Source of the DNA: Melioribacter roseus
GTDB taxonomy: Bacteria > Bacteroidota > Ignavibacteria > Ignavibacteriales > Melioribacteraceae
NCBI GenBank assembly: GCA_020724325.1
Contig: DYHC01000090.1
Coordinates: 1-7,705 of the forward strand
DNA length: 7,705 nucleotides
Direction of reading: 5' to 3'
The notes below the pieces were generated by a model that was given only the letters and a program-made list of their open reading frames with translations, was not told where the DNA came from and ran no database searches. This document shows positions 1 to 6,413 of the stretch, in pieces. Position numbers and translations under genes: made by a program. Within the stretch, counting starts at the first letter, position 1; each line of letters starts with the position of its first letter.

Positions 1-69
1 TACAACTCCTTTTCGTTTTATAATTTTGCAATGCTCGCATAATTTTTTTACGGATGCTCTAACCTTCAT
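1..69 (-). CDS. rpmJ: 50S ribosomal protein L36 (partial, 3' end off window)
   Basis: The first 23 codons of L36, a very small zinc-binding protein of the large ribosomal subunit, are visible. The product begins [20 protein letters not shown], the standard L36 N-terminus. Cys11 and Cys14 form the first half of its zinc site; the second half (normally a further Cys and a His) lies beyond the window edge. This is therefore probably the zinc-containing (C+) form. The ATG start is supported by a GGAG-type Shine-Dalgarno five bases upstream (core GGAG, then AAGAG) and by a gap of only 10 bases after the infA stop, which implies co-transcription. The gene is short and cut, so it is easily overlooked. 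Identity is confident from the motif and from its position after infA. Confidence 0.93.
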   Translation of the reverse strand, partial: MKVRASVKKLCEHCKIIKRKGVV

Positions 70-79
70 CTCTTCTCCG

Positions 80-298
80 TTATTTATACCTATAAGTTAT
101 TCTGCCTTTTTTCAAATCATATGGTGATAATTCAATTGCCACTTTATCACCAACTAAAATTTTTATAAAGTGCATTCTCATTTTACCGGAAATGTGTGCA
201 AGGATTTCATGACCGTTATCAAGACGTACTTTAAAATGAGCATTTGGTAATGTCTCGGTTACTGTTCCATCAACTTTTATTGGTCCTTGCTTAGCCAT
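80..298 (-). CDS. infA: Translation initiation factor IF-1
   Basis: IF-1 binds the ribosomal A site on the 30S subunit and acts with IF-2 and IF-3 during initiation. The 72-residue product has the exact family length and forms a single OB (S1-like) fold. Landmarks are [20 protein letters not shown] (residues 18-37), [14 protein letters not shown] (38-51) and the C-terminal [13 protein letters not shown] (58-70). The ATG lies 3 bases after the TGA of map, separated by TAA, so two stop codons directly precede the start. No Shine-Dalgarno sequence is visible in the preceding bases, which lie inside the map C-terminal codons. Translation is therefore probably coupled to map or relies on an unstructured AT-rich leader (inference). 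rpmJ follows after 10 bases. Confidence 0.97.
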   Translation of the reverse strand: MAKQGPIKVDGTVTETLPNAHFKVRLDNGHEILAHISGKMRMHFIKILVGDKVAIELSPYDLKKGRITYRYK

Positions 299-301
299 TT
301 A

Positions 302-1063
302 TCAGCATTTAGTTAATATTTCTGGTTTACCGTCAATAATTGCAATTGTATGTTCAAAATGAGCCGAGGGTAATCCGTCGGCGGTTCTAACAGTCCATCC
401 GTCTTCGTCAGTGGTAACCTTATACGTTCCCATGTTAATCATAGGTTCAATTGCTAAAGTCATTCCGTTCTTAATTAACGCTCCAGTTCCTTTACGACCG
501 TAATTGGGAATTTGAGGTTCTTCGTGTAAAAACTTTCCAACACCATGCCCGCAAAGGTCTCTAACAACAGAAAAACCTTTGGATTCAACTTCGGATTGAA
601 TTGCATGTGCAATATCACCAATTCTATTACCGGCTACAGCTTGATCAATTCCGAGGTAAAGGGATTTTTCAGTTGAGTTCATTAAACGCTGTTTATCCAC
701 AGAAATTTTTCCAATAGCCAAAGTTATTGCGGCGTCACCAAAAAAATTATTTTTTTCTACGCCAACATCAACAGATAAAATTTCTCCTTCTTCAAGAATT
801 CTGTACCCGGGAATACCGTGAACAACCTCATCATCAATTGAAGAACAAATTGAACCTGGGAAACTAAAGGATCCCGCTTGAGAATAACCTTTAAAAGCCG
901 GACGTGCATCGTTACTTAAGATATAATCTTCAGCAATCTTATCCAGTTCCAATGTCGTTACGCCTGGTTTAGCATAACGCTTCATTAATTGTAAAACTTC
1001 TGCAACAATTAGACAGCTTTCTCTTATGTAATCTACTTCGTTTTTTGTTTTTATTAATACCAC
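302..1063 (-). CDS. map: Type I methionine aminopeptidase
   Basis: This enzyme removes the initiator methionine from nascent proteins once they are deformylated; it is a cytosolic di-metal hydrolase of family M24. The 253-residue product has all expected ligands: Asp99 (in SVDVG), Asp110 (in FGDAA), His173 (in GHGVG), Glu206 (in IEPM) and Glu238 (in FEHT). The substrate-binding His82 sits in VHGIPG. There is no N-terminal zinc-finger extension, so it is the short bacterial form. The start is GTG; an in-frame TAA lies six codons upstream and the next Met is residue 28, inside the fold, so GTG is the best choice. No convincing Shine-Dalgarno precedes it, unlike most neighbours. It lies 24 bases after secY and 3 bases before infA, the usual secY-map-infA order of lineages lacking adk at this site. 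Confidence 0.96.
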   Translation of the reverse strand: MVLIKTKNEVDYIRESCLIVAEVLQLMKRYAKPGVTTLELDKIAEDYILSNDARPAFKGYSQAGSFSFPGSICSSIDDEVVHGIPGYRILEEGEILSVDVGVEKNNFFGDAAITLAIGKISVDKQRLMNSTEKSLYLGIDQAVAGNRIGDIAHAIQSEVESKGFSVVRDLCGHGVGKFLHEEPQIPNYGRKGTGALIKNGMTLAIEPMINMGTYKVTTDEDGWTVRTADGLPSAHFEHTIAIIDGKPEILTKC

Positions 1064-1087
1064 AACAAGCTGTCTTTATTCAAAACT

Positions 1088-2425
1088 TTAAAATCTTCTT
1101 CCCTTTAATTTGCCCGATTTCATAAAGCCATCGTAATGCCTCATTAATAGATGAGATTCGATCTGCTGCAGCGTATCTAAGGCAACGCCAACACAAATCA
1201 ATAAACTTGTGCCGCCAAAGAATGAAGCGAAGCTTCCCGATACACCGAATTTAGAAACAAATGTTGGGAGGATTGCGATGATTGCAAGAAATACCGAACC
1301 GGGCAATGTAATTTTAGTTAATATATTATCAATAAATTCTGATGTCTGTTTTCCGGGTCTTATGCCTGGTATAAACCCGCCTTGTTTCTTCATATTTTCC
1401 GCTACATCTTGAGGGTTAAATGCAATAGCTGTGTAGAAATATGTAAAAAAGATAATCATAATTGCATAAATGAGAGCATAAGTAAAAGATTCGTATGTAA
1501 AGTATTGAGCCAAAGTACCAATGAATTCATTATTTGGGAAAAACGAAAACAGTGTACTAGGAATAAACATTATTGACTGGGCAAAGATAATGGGCATTAC
1601 ACCTGCTGTATTAACACGCATCGGAATATACTGTGTTACTCCTCCATATACTTTTCTGCCAACAACACGTTTTGCATATTGAACAGGTATTCGTCGGGTC
1701 CCTTGTGTTACTAATACTACACCGGCAATTACTAAAACCATTAGACCAATAATTATTACTTCTATAACTATGTTTCTCTGACCGGCGGCAATTAGTCTGT
1801 ATTCATCTAAAATTGCGAAAGGAAATCTATTTATTATGCCGATAAATATAATTAATGAAATTCCATTACCAATTCCTTTTTCAGTAATCTGCTCGCCCAT
1901 CCACATAATGAACATGGTACCGGCAACAAGAAGAATAATTGTAGATGCTTGCCATGCAATACCTCTAACTGCATCGGGTACAATAGGTAAATTATTATGC
2001 TGCATATTTAAAAGCTGAATAGTAACGCCCCATGCCTGAAATGTGGAAATAATAACTGTTCCGTACCTTGTCCATTGATTAATTTTTTTACGTCCTTCTT
2101 CACCTTCGCGCTGTAGTTTCTGAATATAAGGAATAACCGCACCAGCTATCTGCAGAATAATAGAGGCAGAAATGTAAGGCATAATTCCGAGTGCAAAAAT
2201 TGCGGCATTAGAAAACGCCCCGCCCACAAACAAATCATACAAGCCAAAAAGATTGTCAGCAGTTTGATTAGCCATTGCAGAGGTTAGTAAAAAAGAGTCT
2301 ATGCCGGGTAGAGTTATATGAGAACCAACCCTTACAATAATAAGTAAGGCAACGGTATAAAGTATTCTCTGCCTTAACTCATGAATTTTAAAAATATTTC
2401 GGAAAGTTTCATGAAATGTAGCCAT
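1088..2425 (-). CDS. secY: Protein translocase subunit SecY
   Basis: SecY is the channel-forming subunit of the SecYEG translocon in the inner membrane; it exports and inserts proteins with SecA or the ribosome. The 445-residue product matches the usual length and shows about ten hydrophobic segments, starting near residue 21. The plug/TM2 region spans about 59-100 (LFGLYDLFVGGAFSNAAIFA), followed by the cytosolic loop GEEGRKKINQWTRYGT (108-123). Other landmarks are GEQITEKGIGNGISL (177-191), the C5 loop RRIPVQYAKRVVG (244-256) that contacts the ribosome and SecA, the C6 region FNPQDVAENMKKQGGFIPG (336-354), and a basic C-terminal tail KLKGRRF. The ATG overlaps the rplO stop by one base (TAATG), suggesting translational coupling. 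A weak GAGAG about 12 bases upstream may assist. Confidence 0.98.
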   Translation of the reverse strand: MATFHETFRNIFKIHELRQRILYTVALLIIVRVGSHITLPGIDSFLLTSAMANQTADNLFGLYDLFVGGAFSNAAIFALGIMPYISASIILQIAGAVIPYIQKLQREGEEGRKKINQWTRYGTVIISTFQAWGVTIQLLNMQHNNLPIVPDAVRGIAWQASTIILLVAGTMFIMWMGEQITEKGIGNGISLIIFIGIINRFPFAILDEYRLIAAGQRNIVIEVIIIGLMVLVIAGVVLVTQGTRRIPVQYAKRVVGRKVYGGVTQYIPMRVNTAGVMPIIFAQSIMFIPSTLFSFFPNNEFIGTLAQYFTYESFTYALIYAIMIIFFTYFYTAIAFNPQDVAENMKKQGGFIPGIRPGKQTSEFIDNILTKITLPGSVFLAIIAILPTFVSKFGVSGSFASFFGGTSLLICVGVALDTLQQIESHLLMRHYDGFMKSGKLKGRRF

Positions 2426-2889
2426 TAAACTTTAATCTCTCTAATAGTTCCGCCAAGTGATTCAATTTTTTCTTTTGCAGAAGCACTAAAGGCATGCGCT
2501 TCAACATTCAATTTTGCTTTTAGTTCTCCAAGACCTAATATTTTATAAGGTGCAATTGCTTTGGAGATTACACAGTTCTTATATAAGGAAACTGCATTGA
2601 TAATTCCGTCCTCAACCTTTTTATCGTCTACTAATTTTTGTAATCTATTAAGGTTAACAACCTGATAAACAATTTTGAAAGGTGAATGGAACCCTCTTTT
2701 AGGTAATCTTCTTTGAAGAGGCATTTGTCCGCCTTCGAACCACGCTCTATATTTAGCGCCGGAACGCGAACGTTGACCATTCATACCGCGTGTAGCTGTA
2801 CCGCCATGACCGCTTCCTTCGCCGCGGCCAATTCTCTTTACTTTTTTCTTTGAACCTTTTGCAGGTTTAAGATTACTTAGAATATCCAT
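2425..2889 (-). CDS. rplO: 50S ribosomal protein L15
   Basis: L15 is a late-assembling large-subunit protein with a long, basic N-terminal extension that threads into 23S rRNA. The 154-residue product shows the Gly/Arg-rich extension RIGRGEGSGHGGTATRGMNG (19-38), the conserved FEGGQMPLQRRLPKRGF (51-67), and the globular C-terminal signature KILGLGELKAKLNVEAHAF (117-135) ending in ESLGG. It is slightly longer than the roughly 144 residues of E. coli. The ATG follows the rpmD TAG by 8 bases, and the spacer contains GGTGAT, which fits the 3' part of the extended Shine-Dalgarno (AGGAGGTGAT) rather than the usual GGAGG core. The stop overlaps the secY start. Confidence 0.97.
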   Translation of the reverse strand: MDILSNLKPAKGSKKKVKRIGRGEGSGHGGTATRGMNGQRSRSGAKYRAWFEGGQMPLQRRLPKRGFHSPFKIVYQVVNLNRLQKLVDDKKVEDGIINAVSLYKNCVISKAIAPYKILGLGELKAKLNVEAHAFSASAKEKIESLGGTIREIKV

Positions 2890-2897
2890 TTATCACC

Positions 2898-3086
2898 CTA
2901 CGCTTCAATTTCTTCTACTTTTACAAGATGAGATACTTTTCTTACCATTCCTCTAATTTGAGGAGTATCGTTATGAATTACAAAATAATTGGGTCTGCTA
3001 AGACCTAAAGCTTCAATAGTAAGTTTTTGTGTCTTAGGTCTATCAATAATACTTTTTACCTGTGTAATTTTTAATTTCTTAGCCAT
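2898..3086 (-). CDS. rpmD: 50S ribosomal protein L30
   Basis: L30 is a small bacterial large-subunit protein with a ferredoxin-like fold. The 62-residue product has the expected pattern: an initial strand KKLKITQVKS, then a helix with LTIEALGLSRPNYFV (22-36), and the C-terminal strand RGMVRKVSHLVKVEEIE (45-61). Sequence conservation is low in this family, so position between rpsE and rplO adds weight. The ATG is preceded by AGAGGA at 4 bases. It begins 12 bases after the rpsE stop and ends 8 bases before rplO, with a TAG stop. Confidence 0.95.
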   Translation of the reverse strand: MAKKLKITQVKSIIDRPKTQKLTIEALGLSRPNYFVIHNDTPQIRGMVRKVSHLVKVEEIEA

Positions 3087-3098
3087 ATAATCCTCTAA

Positions 3099-3611
3099 TT
3101 ACAAATTAAACAGCTCGTTTAACTTCAAACCGCGTTTATAAGCCATAGTTCTTGCATCAACAAGATTAAGCAAAGCATTTAATGTTGCTTTTACTTGGTT
3201 ATGCGGGTTTGAGGATCCGAGCGATTTTGTAAGAATATCTTGAACACCAGCAGCTTCCAATACAGCACGCACACCTCCGCCAGCTATTAGTCCGGTACCC
3301 GGTGTTGCTGGTTTTAACAGAACTTGTCCGGCACCATATTTACCAATTATTGGATGTGGAATGGTACCTTTAACTACCGATACTTTGTAAACGTTCTTTT
3401 TTGCATCGTCTATACCTTTAGAAATCGCATCTGTAACTTCATTAGCTTTTCCTAATCCAACGCCAACGTGACCATTACCATCACCTACAACAACAATTGC
3501 ATTGAAGCTGAACCTTCTACCGCCTTTAACAACTTTAGCAACTCTATTAATATGAACAATTTTTTCTTTTAGGTTTTCGAGTCCCGATACTTTTTTGTAC
3601 TTGAAATTCAA
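3099..3611 (-). CDS. rpsE: 30S ribosomal protein S5, TTG start
   Basis: S5 is a small-subunit protein at the mRNA entry channel and the S4-S5 interface; it contributes to decoding fidelity. The 170-residue product has the N-terminal double-stranded-RNA-binding-like domain (about 15-78), with [20 protein letters not shown] (21-40) and [19 protein letters not shown] (41-59). The C-terminal domain includes [20 protein letters not shown] (100-119) and [16 protein letters not shown] (133-148). The start is TTG, chosen because GAGGAG lies six bases upstream, an in-frame TGA lies six codons upstream, and no ATG or GTG is available before the conserved core. It lies downstream of the tRNA-Gln gene, so its translation begins on RNA that would be separated from upstream message by tRNA 5' and 3' processing (inference). 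Confidence 0.97.
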   Translation of the reverse strand: MNFKYKKVSGLENLKEKIVHINRVAKVVKGGRRFSFNAIVVVGDGNGHVGVGLGKANEVTDAISKGIDDAKKNVYKVSVVKGTIPHPIIGKYGAGQVLLKPATPGTGLIAGGGVRAVLEAAGVQDILTKSLGSSNPHNQVKATLNALLNLVDARTMAYKRGLKLNELFNL

Positions 3612-3617
3612 TTTAAA

Positions 3618-3623
3618 CTCCTC
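3618..3623 (-). promoter_or_regulatory. Shine-Dalgarno for rpsE (decides the TTG start)
   Basis: GAGGAG on the minus strand is followed by the six bases TTTAAA and then TTG. It is the only strong Shine-Dalgarno in the 49-base tRNA-to-rpsE spacer, and no ATG or GTG sits at a suitable distance in the rpsE frame. It therefore supports TTG at 3609-3611 as the start codon. Confidence 0.8.
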
Positions 3624-3660
3624 TATTCAACCTTAACTTTAATTAATAATTCTTTTTTTG

Positions 3661-3731
3661 CTGCCGGGGGAGGATTCGAACCTCCACATACGGCTCCAAA
3701 GGCCGCTGTCCTGCCATTAGACGACCCGGCA
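3661..3731 (-). tRNA. tRNA-Gln (anticodon UUG)
   Basis: A complete 71-base tRNA can be folded by eye. The acceptor stem is TGCCGGG with CCCGGCA; the D stem GTC/GAC has three pairs and a loop containing AATGGCAG. The anticodon stem GCGGC/GCCGT carries the loop CTTTGGA, giving anticodon TTG (reads CAA, and CAG by wobble). A short variable region ATGT is followed by the T stem GGAGG/CCTCC with loop TTCGAAT. The U1-A72 acceptor pair and G73 discriminator are typical of tRNA-Gln. CCA is not encoded (the next bases are CAAAA), so it must be added after transcription. It is in operon orientation, 21 bases after the rplR stop and 49 bases before rpsE. Whether it is charged by GlnRS or through GluRS plus GatCAB cannot be seen here. 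Confidence 0.96.
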
Positions 3732-3735
3732 AGAA

Positions 3736-3765
3736 CAAATCTAAAAATGAAATTAAAATTTCAAA
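3736..3765 (-). promoter_or_regulatory. Possible Bacteroidetes-type promoter before tRNA-Gln
   Basis: On the minus strand, TTTG (3762-3765) is followed after 18 bases by TAGATTTG (3736-3743). This matches the Bacteroidetes housekeeping consensus TTTG plus TAnnTTTG at close to its usual spacing. Transcription would start at or within a few bases of the mature tRNA 5' end at 3731. The upstream TTTG lies in the last codons of rplR (Gly-Leu-Lys-Phe) and is therefore constrained by protein sequence. The region is T-rich, so chance is possible, and it is not certain that the host uses this promoter class. Confidence 0.3.
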
Positions 3766-4118
3766 CCGCCTAAACGAGCACCCTCGGCAACAGCTTTAAC
3801 TCTACCGTGATACGTATAACCGCTTCTATCAAAAACAATAGTATTAATACCTTTTTCAACAGCACGTTTTGCCAGAACCATGCCAACAATTTTACTCTTG
3901 GAAACTTTTGTTTTCGTGTTTTTTAATTCTTCTGCAATATCTTTTACTTTTGTTGAAGCAGATACTAATGTAACTCCATTAGAATCATCAACAAGCTGTG
4001 CATATATATGATTCAGACTTCTAAAAACAGATAATCTAGGACGTTGAGCAGTTCCAGAAACTTTGCTTCTAACTCTTGCTTTTTTTCTTAATCTTCTTTT
4101 ATTATCCTTCAAAAACAT
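3753..4118 (-). CDS. rplR: 50S ribosomal protein L18
   Basis: L18 binds 5S rRNA and, with L5, anchors it in the central protuberance of the large subunit. The 121-residue product shows the basic N-terminus [14 protein letters not shown] (7-20), then [20 protein letters not shown] (22-41), and the conserved C-terminus [20 protein letters not shown] (96-115) ending GGLKF. Length is normal. The ATG is supported by AGGAG ten bases upstream, in the 17-base gap after rplF. In the standard spc order rpsE would follow directly; here a tRNA-Gln gene intervenes 21 bases after the stop. Confidence 0.97.
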   Translation of the reverse strand: MFLKDNKRRLRKKARVRSKVSGTAQRPRLSVFRSLNHIYAQLVDDSNGVTLVSASTKVKDIAEELKNTKTKVSKSKIVGMVLAKRAVEKGINTIVFDRSGYTYHGRVKAVAEGARLGGLKF

Positions 4119-4135
4119 TTTATCTTATCTCCTGA

Positions 4136-4672
4136 TTATTTACCAGCAGTCTTGCCAGCTTTTCTAATAATAAATTCATTAGAATATTTAATTCCTTTTC
4201 CTTTGTAAGGTTCAGGTTTTTTGAATGATCTAATTTTAGCAGCAACTAACCCAACAAGTTCTTTATCGATACCGAAAATCTTTAGCTGAGTAGGAGCGGG
4301 AACATCAATCTTAATACCCTGAGGCGGAATAAAATAAATTGGATGCGAATAACCCAAGCTGAAGAGAACTGCTTCTCCTTTAGATTCTGCTTTATAGCCT
4401 ACACCAACAATATCAAGCGATTTTTGATATCCTTCGGTAACACCTTTTACTAAGTTATTAATCAGTGCTCTAGTTAATCCATGTAAAGCTCTATTTTCTT
4501 TGGAATCATCCGGACGAGTAACAATAATTTCTTCCTTAGTAATATCAACACTAATATTAGGATGAATTTTCATTGATAATTCGCCTAATTTACCGTTTAC
4601 TTTTAGTAACCCGTCTGTTTTAGTTACTTTAACATCTTTAATATAAATCGGTTTTTTGCCTATTCGCGACAC
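4136..4672 (-). CDS. rplF: 50S ribosomal protein L6, GTG start
   Basis: L6 is a large-subunit protein with two similar alpha/beta domains, placed near the sarcin-ricin loop and the factor-binding site. The 178-residue product starts MSRIGKKPI, the typical L6 N-terminus, and contains ENRALHGLTRALINNLVKGV (59-78), SLDIVGVGYKAE (85-96) and the C-terminal signature PEPYKGKGIKY (153-163). Length is normal. The start is GTG, confirmed by the conserved Ser-Arg-Ile-Gly-Lys following it and by GAGG seven bases upstream at 4680-4683. It lies 26 bases after rpsH and 17 before rplR. Confidence 0.97.
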   Translation of the reverse strand: MSRIGKKPIYIKDVKVTKTDGLLKVNGKLGELSMKIHPNISVDITKEEIIVTRPDDSKENRALHGLTRALINNLVKGVTEGYQKSLDIVGVGYKAESKGEAVLFSLGYSHPIYFIPPQGIKIDVPAPTQLKIFGIDKELVGLVAAKIRSFKKPEPYKGKGIKYSNEFIIRKAGKTAGK

Positions 4673-4698
4673 TTTTTAACCTCGTTAAACTTTATTAA

Positions 4699-5094
4699 TT
4701 ACCAAACATGGCAGATAACTTCTCCGCCAACGGATTCTTTTTTAGCTTGTTTATCTGTTAATAGTCCTTTGGGAGTAGAAATTATAGCAATTCCTAATCC
4801 ATTAAGAACTTTTGGAATTTCATCTTTACCAACATAAGTATGGAGCCCGGGTGTGCTTATTCTTTTTAATCCGGCAATGGAAGAAACTCCGCTTATATAC
4901 TGCAAATGAATTCTTAAGACGTTTTGTTTATTATCTTCAACTACATTATAATCTCTAATAAACTTATGCGTTCTAAGAATTTCAGCCATATTAACCTTCA
5001 TTTTAGAGGAAGGTATGTCCACAAATTTTTTCTTTGCTTTTACAGCATTTCTAATTCTTGTTAAAAAATCTGCAATCGGATCGGTTGCTGGCAT
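4699..5094 (-). CDS. rpsH: 30S ribosomal protein S8
   Basis: S8 is a primary 16S rRNA-binding protein that organises the central domain of the small subunit; in E. coli it also represses the spc operon. The 131-residue product starts [20 protein letters not shown] (1-20), the usual N-terminus, and ends with the conserved binding segment [19 protein letters not shown] (101-119) followed by GGEVICHVW. Length is normal. The ATG is preceded by GAGGAG nine bases upstream. I see no obvious copy of the S8 operator hairpin near rplX-rplE, so autoregulation by the E. coli mechanism cannot be claimed here. Confidence 0.97.
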   Translation of the reverse strand: MPATDPIADFLTRIRNAVKAKKKFVDIPSSKMKVNMAEILRTHKFIRDYNVVEDNKQNVLRIHLQYISGVSSIAGLKRISTPGLHTYVGKDEIPKVLNGLGIAIISTPKGLLTDKQAKKESVGGEVICHVW

Positions 5095-5112
5095 TTACTT
5101 ATTCTCCTCTTA

Positions 5113-5382
5113 TTACCAACTTGATTTTTTTACGCCGGGGATTTCACCGCGCAAAGCCATTTCTCTTAAAACTAAACGGGATACACCAAATTTTCTGTAA
5201 TATCCTCTTGGTCTTCCTGTTACTAAACATCTATTGTGAATACGTGTTGAAGCAGAATTTCTTGGCAGCGATTGTAATGCATTGTGGTCGCCTTTCTCTT
5301 TCAATTCTTTTCTTTTTTCAGCATACTTTGCATAAAGTCTGCGTTTTTTTTCTTCGCGTGCTAATAAACTTTTTCTTGCCAT
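5113..5382 (-). CDS. rpsN: 30S ribosomal protein S14, zinc-free form
   Basis: S14 is a late-assembling protein of the small-subunit head. The 89-residue product begins [17 protein letters not shown] and contains the signature [20 protein letters not shown] (47-66), ending [11 protein letters not shown]. Only one cysteine (Cys52) is present, so the two CxxC pairs of the zinc-binding form are absent and this is the zinc-independent (C-) type, in the shorter size class. The ATG is supported by AGAAGGA five bases upstream, which begins inside the TAG stop of rplE. It sits 10 bases after rplE and 18 before rpsH. Confidence 0.97.
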   Translation of the reverse strand: MARKSLLAREEKKRRLYAKYAEKRKELKEKGDHNALQSLPRNSASTRIHNRCLVTGRPRGYYRKFGVSRLVLREMALRGEIPGVKKSSW

Positions 5383-5392
5383 GTAATTCCTT

Positions 5393-6049
5393 CTAGTTTA
5401 TTTCCTTTTTTCTGAACGGCATACCGAAAGCGTTCAAAAGTTCAAATGCTTCTTTATCTGTCTTAGCAGTTGTAACAAACGTTATATTCATTCCAAGCAC
5501 TTTTGTAACTTTATCAACATTAATTTCTGGGAAGATGATCTGTTCTTTAATGCCAAGTGTATAGTTGCCTCTTCCATCAAAAGATTTATCGGAAACTCCC
5601 CTAAAGTCGCGAACCCTGGGAAGAGCAATGGTTAAAAGGCGATCGAGAAATTCATACATTCTTCTGCTTCTAAGAGTAACTTTAGCACCAATTTTCATTC
5701 CTTCTCGCAGTTTGAAATTAGAAATTGCTTTTTTGGCTGTTCTAACAGAAACTTTTTGACCCGTAATTGTTTCGAGATTTTTAGCGGCTTCTTCTAGAAT
5801 TTTTGCATCATGAACTGCCTGTCCAACTCCCATATTTACAACAATTTTTTCAATTCTGGGTACCTGCATTACACTCTTGTAGTTGAATTGTACTTTAAGT
5901 TTAGGAACGATTTCTTTAGCGTATTTATCTTTCAAACGTGCCGGAACTTTTTCTTCAACAATTTTACCATCGCTGCCGGATTTAACTTTTTTACCGGTTT
6001 GTGTAGCAGCTTGTTGTTTTTGATCTTTAGTTTTTTGTTCTTTTGCCAT
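5393..6049 (-). CDS. rplE: 50S ribosomal protein L5 with N-terminal extension
   Basis: L5 binds 5S rRNA and P-site tRNA in the central protuberance. The conserved core begins at about residue 37 ([15 protein letters not shown]) and includes [19 protein letters not shown] (60-78), then [20 protein letters not shown] (143-162) and [12 protein letters not shown] (165-176). The full product is 218 residues, against about 180 in most bacteria. Residues 1-36 are an extra low-complexity segment rich in Lys (9) and Gln (5). The ATG has AAGGA twelve bases upstream, and no Met occurs between the extension and the core; Leu39 (TTG) is the only near-core alternative and has no better support. The extension is probably real, and its role is unknown. 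Confidence 0.96.
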   Translation of the reverse strand: MAKEQKTKDQKQQAATQTGKKVKSGSDGKIVEEKVPARLKDKYAKEIVPKLKVQFNYKSVMQVPRIEKIVVNMGVGQAVHDAKILEEAAKNLETITGQKVSVRTAKKAISNFKLREGMKIGAKVTLRSRRMYEFLDRLLTIALPRVRDFRGVSDKSFDGRGNYTLGIKEQIIFPEINVDKVTKVLGMNITFVTTAKTDKEAFELLNAFGMPFRKKEIN

Positions 6050-6073
6050 CGTGATTATAAATCCTTAGAATTT

Positions 6074-6400
6074 TTATGCGATCATTTCGCCGCTTACTTT
6101 ACTAATTCGTACGCTTTTCTTTTTACCCTTTTTTTCATCAATAATAATTTTAGAACCGACTTTAGTAGGTTCATTTGTTTTGGGGTCTAAGAGCATAACA
6201 TTGGAAACATGAATAGGAGCTTCTTTTTCGATAATGCCGCCTTGCGGATTTTTCTGATTCGGTTTTGTATGTCTTTTGCGAAGATTAACTCCTTCGATAA
6301 TAACTTTATTAAGTACAGGAAAAACCTTAAGTACCTTACCGGTTTTACCTTTGGAGTTGCCAGAAATAACTATAACAGAATCGTTCTTTTTAATTTTCAT
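6074..6400 (-). CDS. rplX: 50S ribosomal protein L24
   Basis: L24 starts assembly of the large subunit by binding the 5' region of 23S rRNA, and lies near the exit of the peptide tunnel. The 108-residue product has an N-terminal KOW motif, [20 protein letters not shown] (3-22), and the conserved [19 protein letters not shown] (37-55) followed by [15 protein letters not shown] (56-70). Length is normal. The ATG is preceded by GAGG nine bases upstream, immediately after the rplN TAA. rplE follows after 24 bases. Confidence 0.97.
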   Translation of the reverse strand: MKIKKNDSVIVISGNSKGKTGKVLKVFPVLNKVIIEGVNLRKRHTKPNQKNPQGGIIEKEAPIHVSNVMLLDPKTNEPTKVGSKIIIDEKKGKKKSVRISKVSGEMIA

Positions 6401-6413
6401 TAGGTCATTCCTC

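Noticed and set aside
3624..3660. A terminator after tRNA-Gln
   Set aside because: On the transcribed strand the tRNA is followed by an A-run, not a U-run, and no GC-rich hairpin other than the tRNA itself precedes it. Read-through into rpsE is expected.
3661..3731. tRNA-Gln as an attachment site for an integrated element
   Set aside because: No integrase gene, no repeat of the tRNA 3' end and no foreign genes are seen on either side; ribosomal protein genes continue directly in both directions.
5058..5396. A 112-codon + strand open frame opposite rpsH and rpsN
   Set aside because: It lies almost wholly antisense to two well-conserved ribosomal protein genes, is rich in Phe and Leu as expected from reading Lys/Glu codons backwards, and has no Shine-Dalgarno or family motif.
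6050..6073. An S8 autoregulatory operator near the start of rplE, as in E. coli
   Set aside because: The 24-base rplX-rplE gap is AT-rich, and I could not find the characteristic bulged hairpin resembling the S8 site of 16S rRNA. A covariance search would be needed to claim it.
5810..6190. A 126-codon + strand open frame opposite rplE and rplX
   Set aside because: It is antisense to conserved genes. The Phe/Asn-rich product reflects the complement of Lys-rich coding sequence, and no recognisable domain is present.
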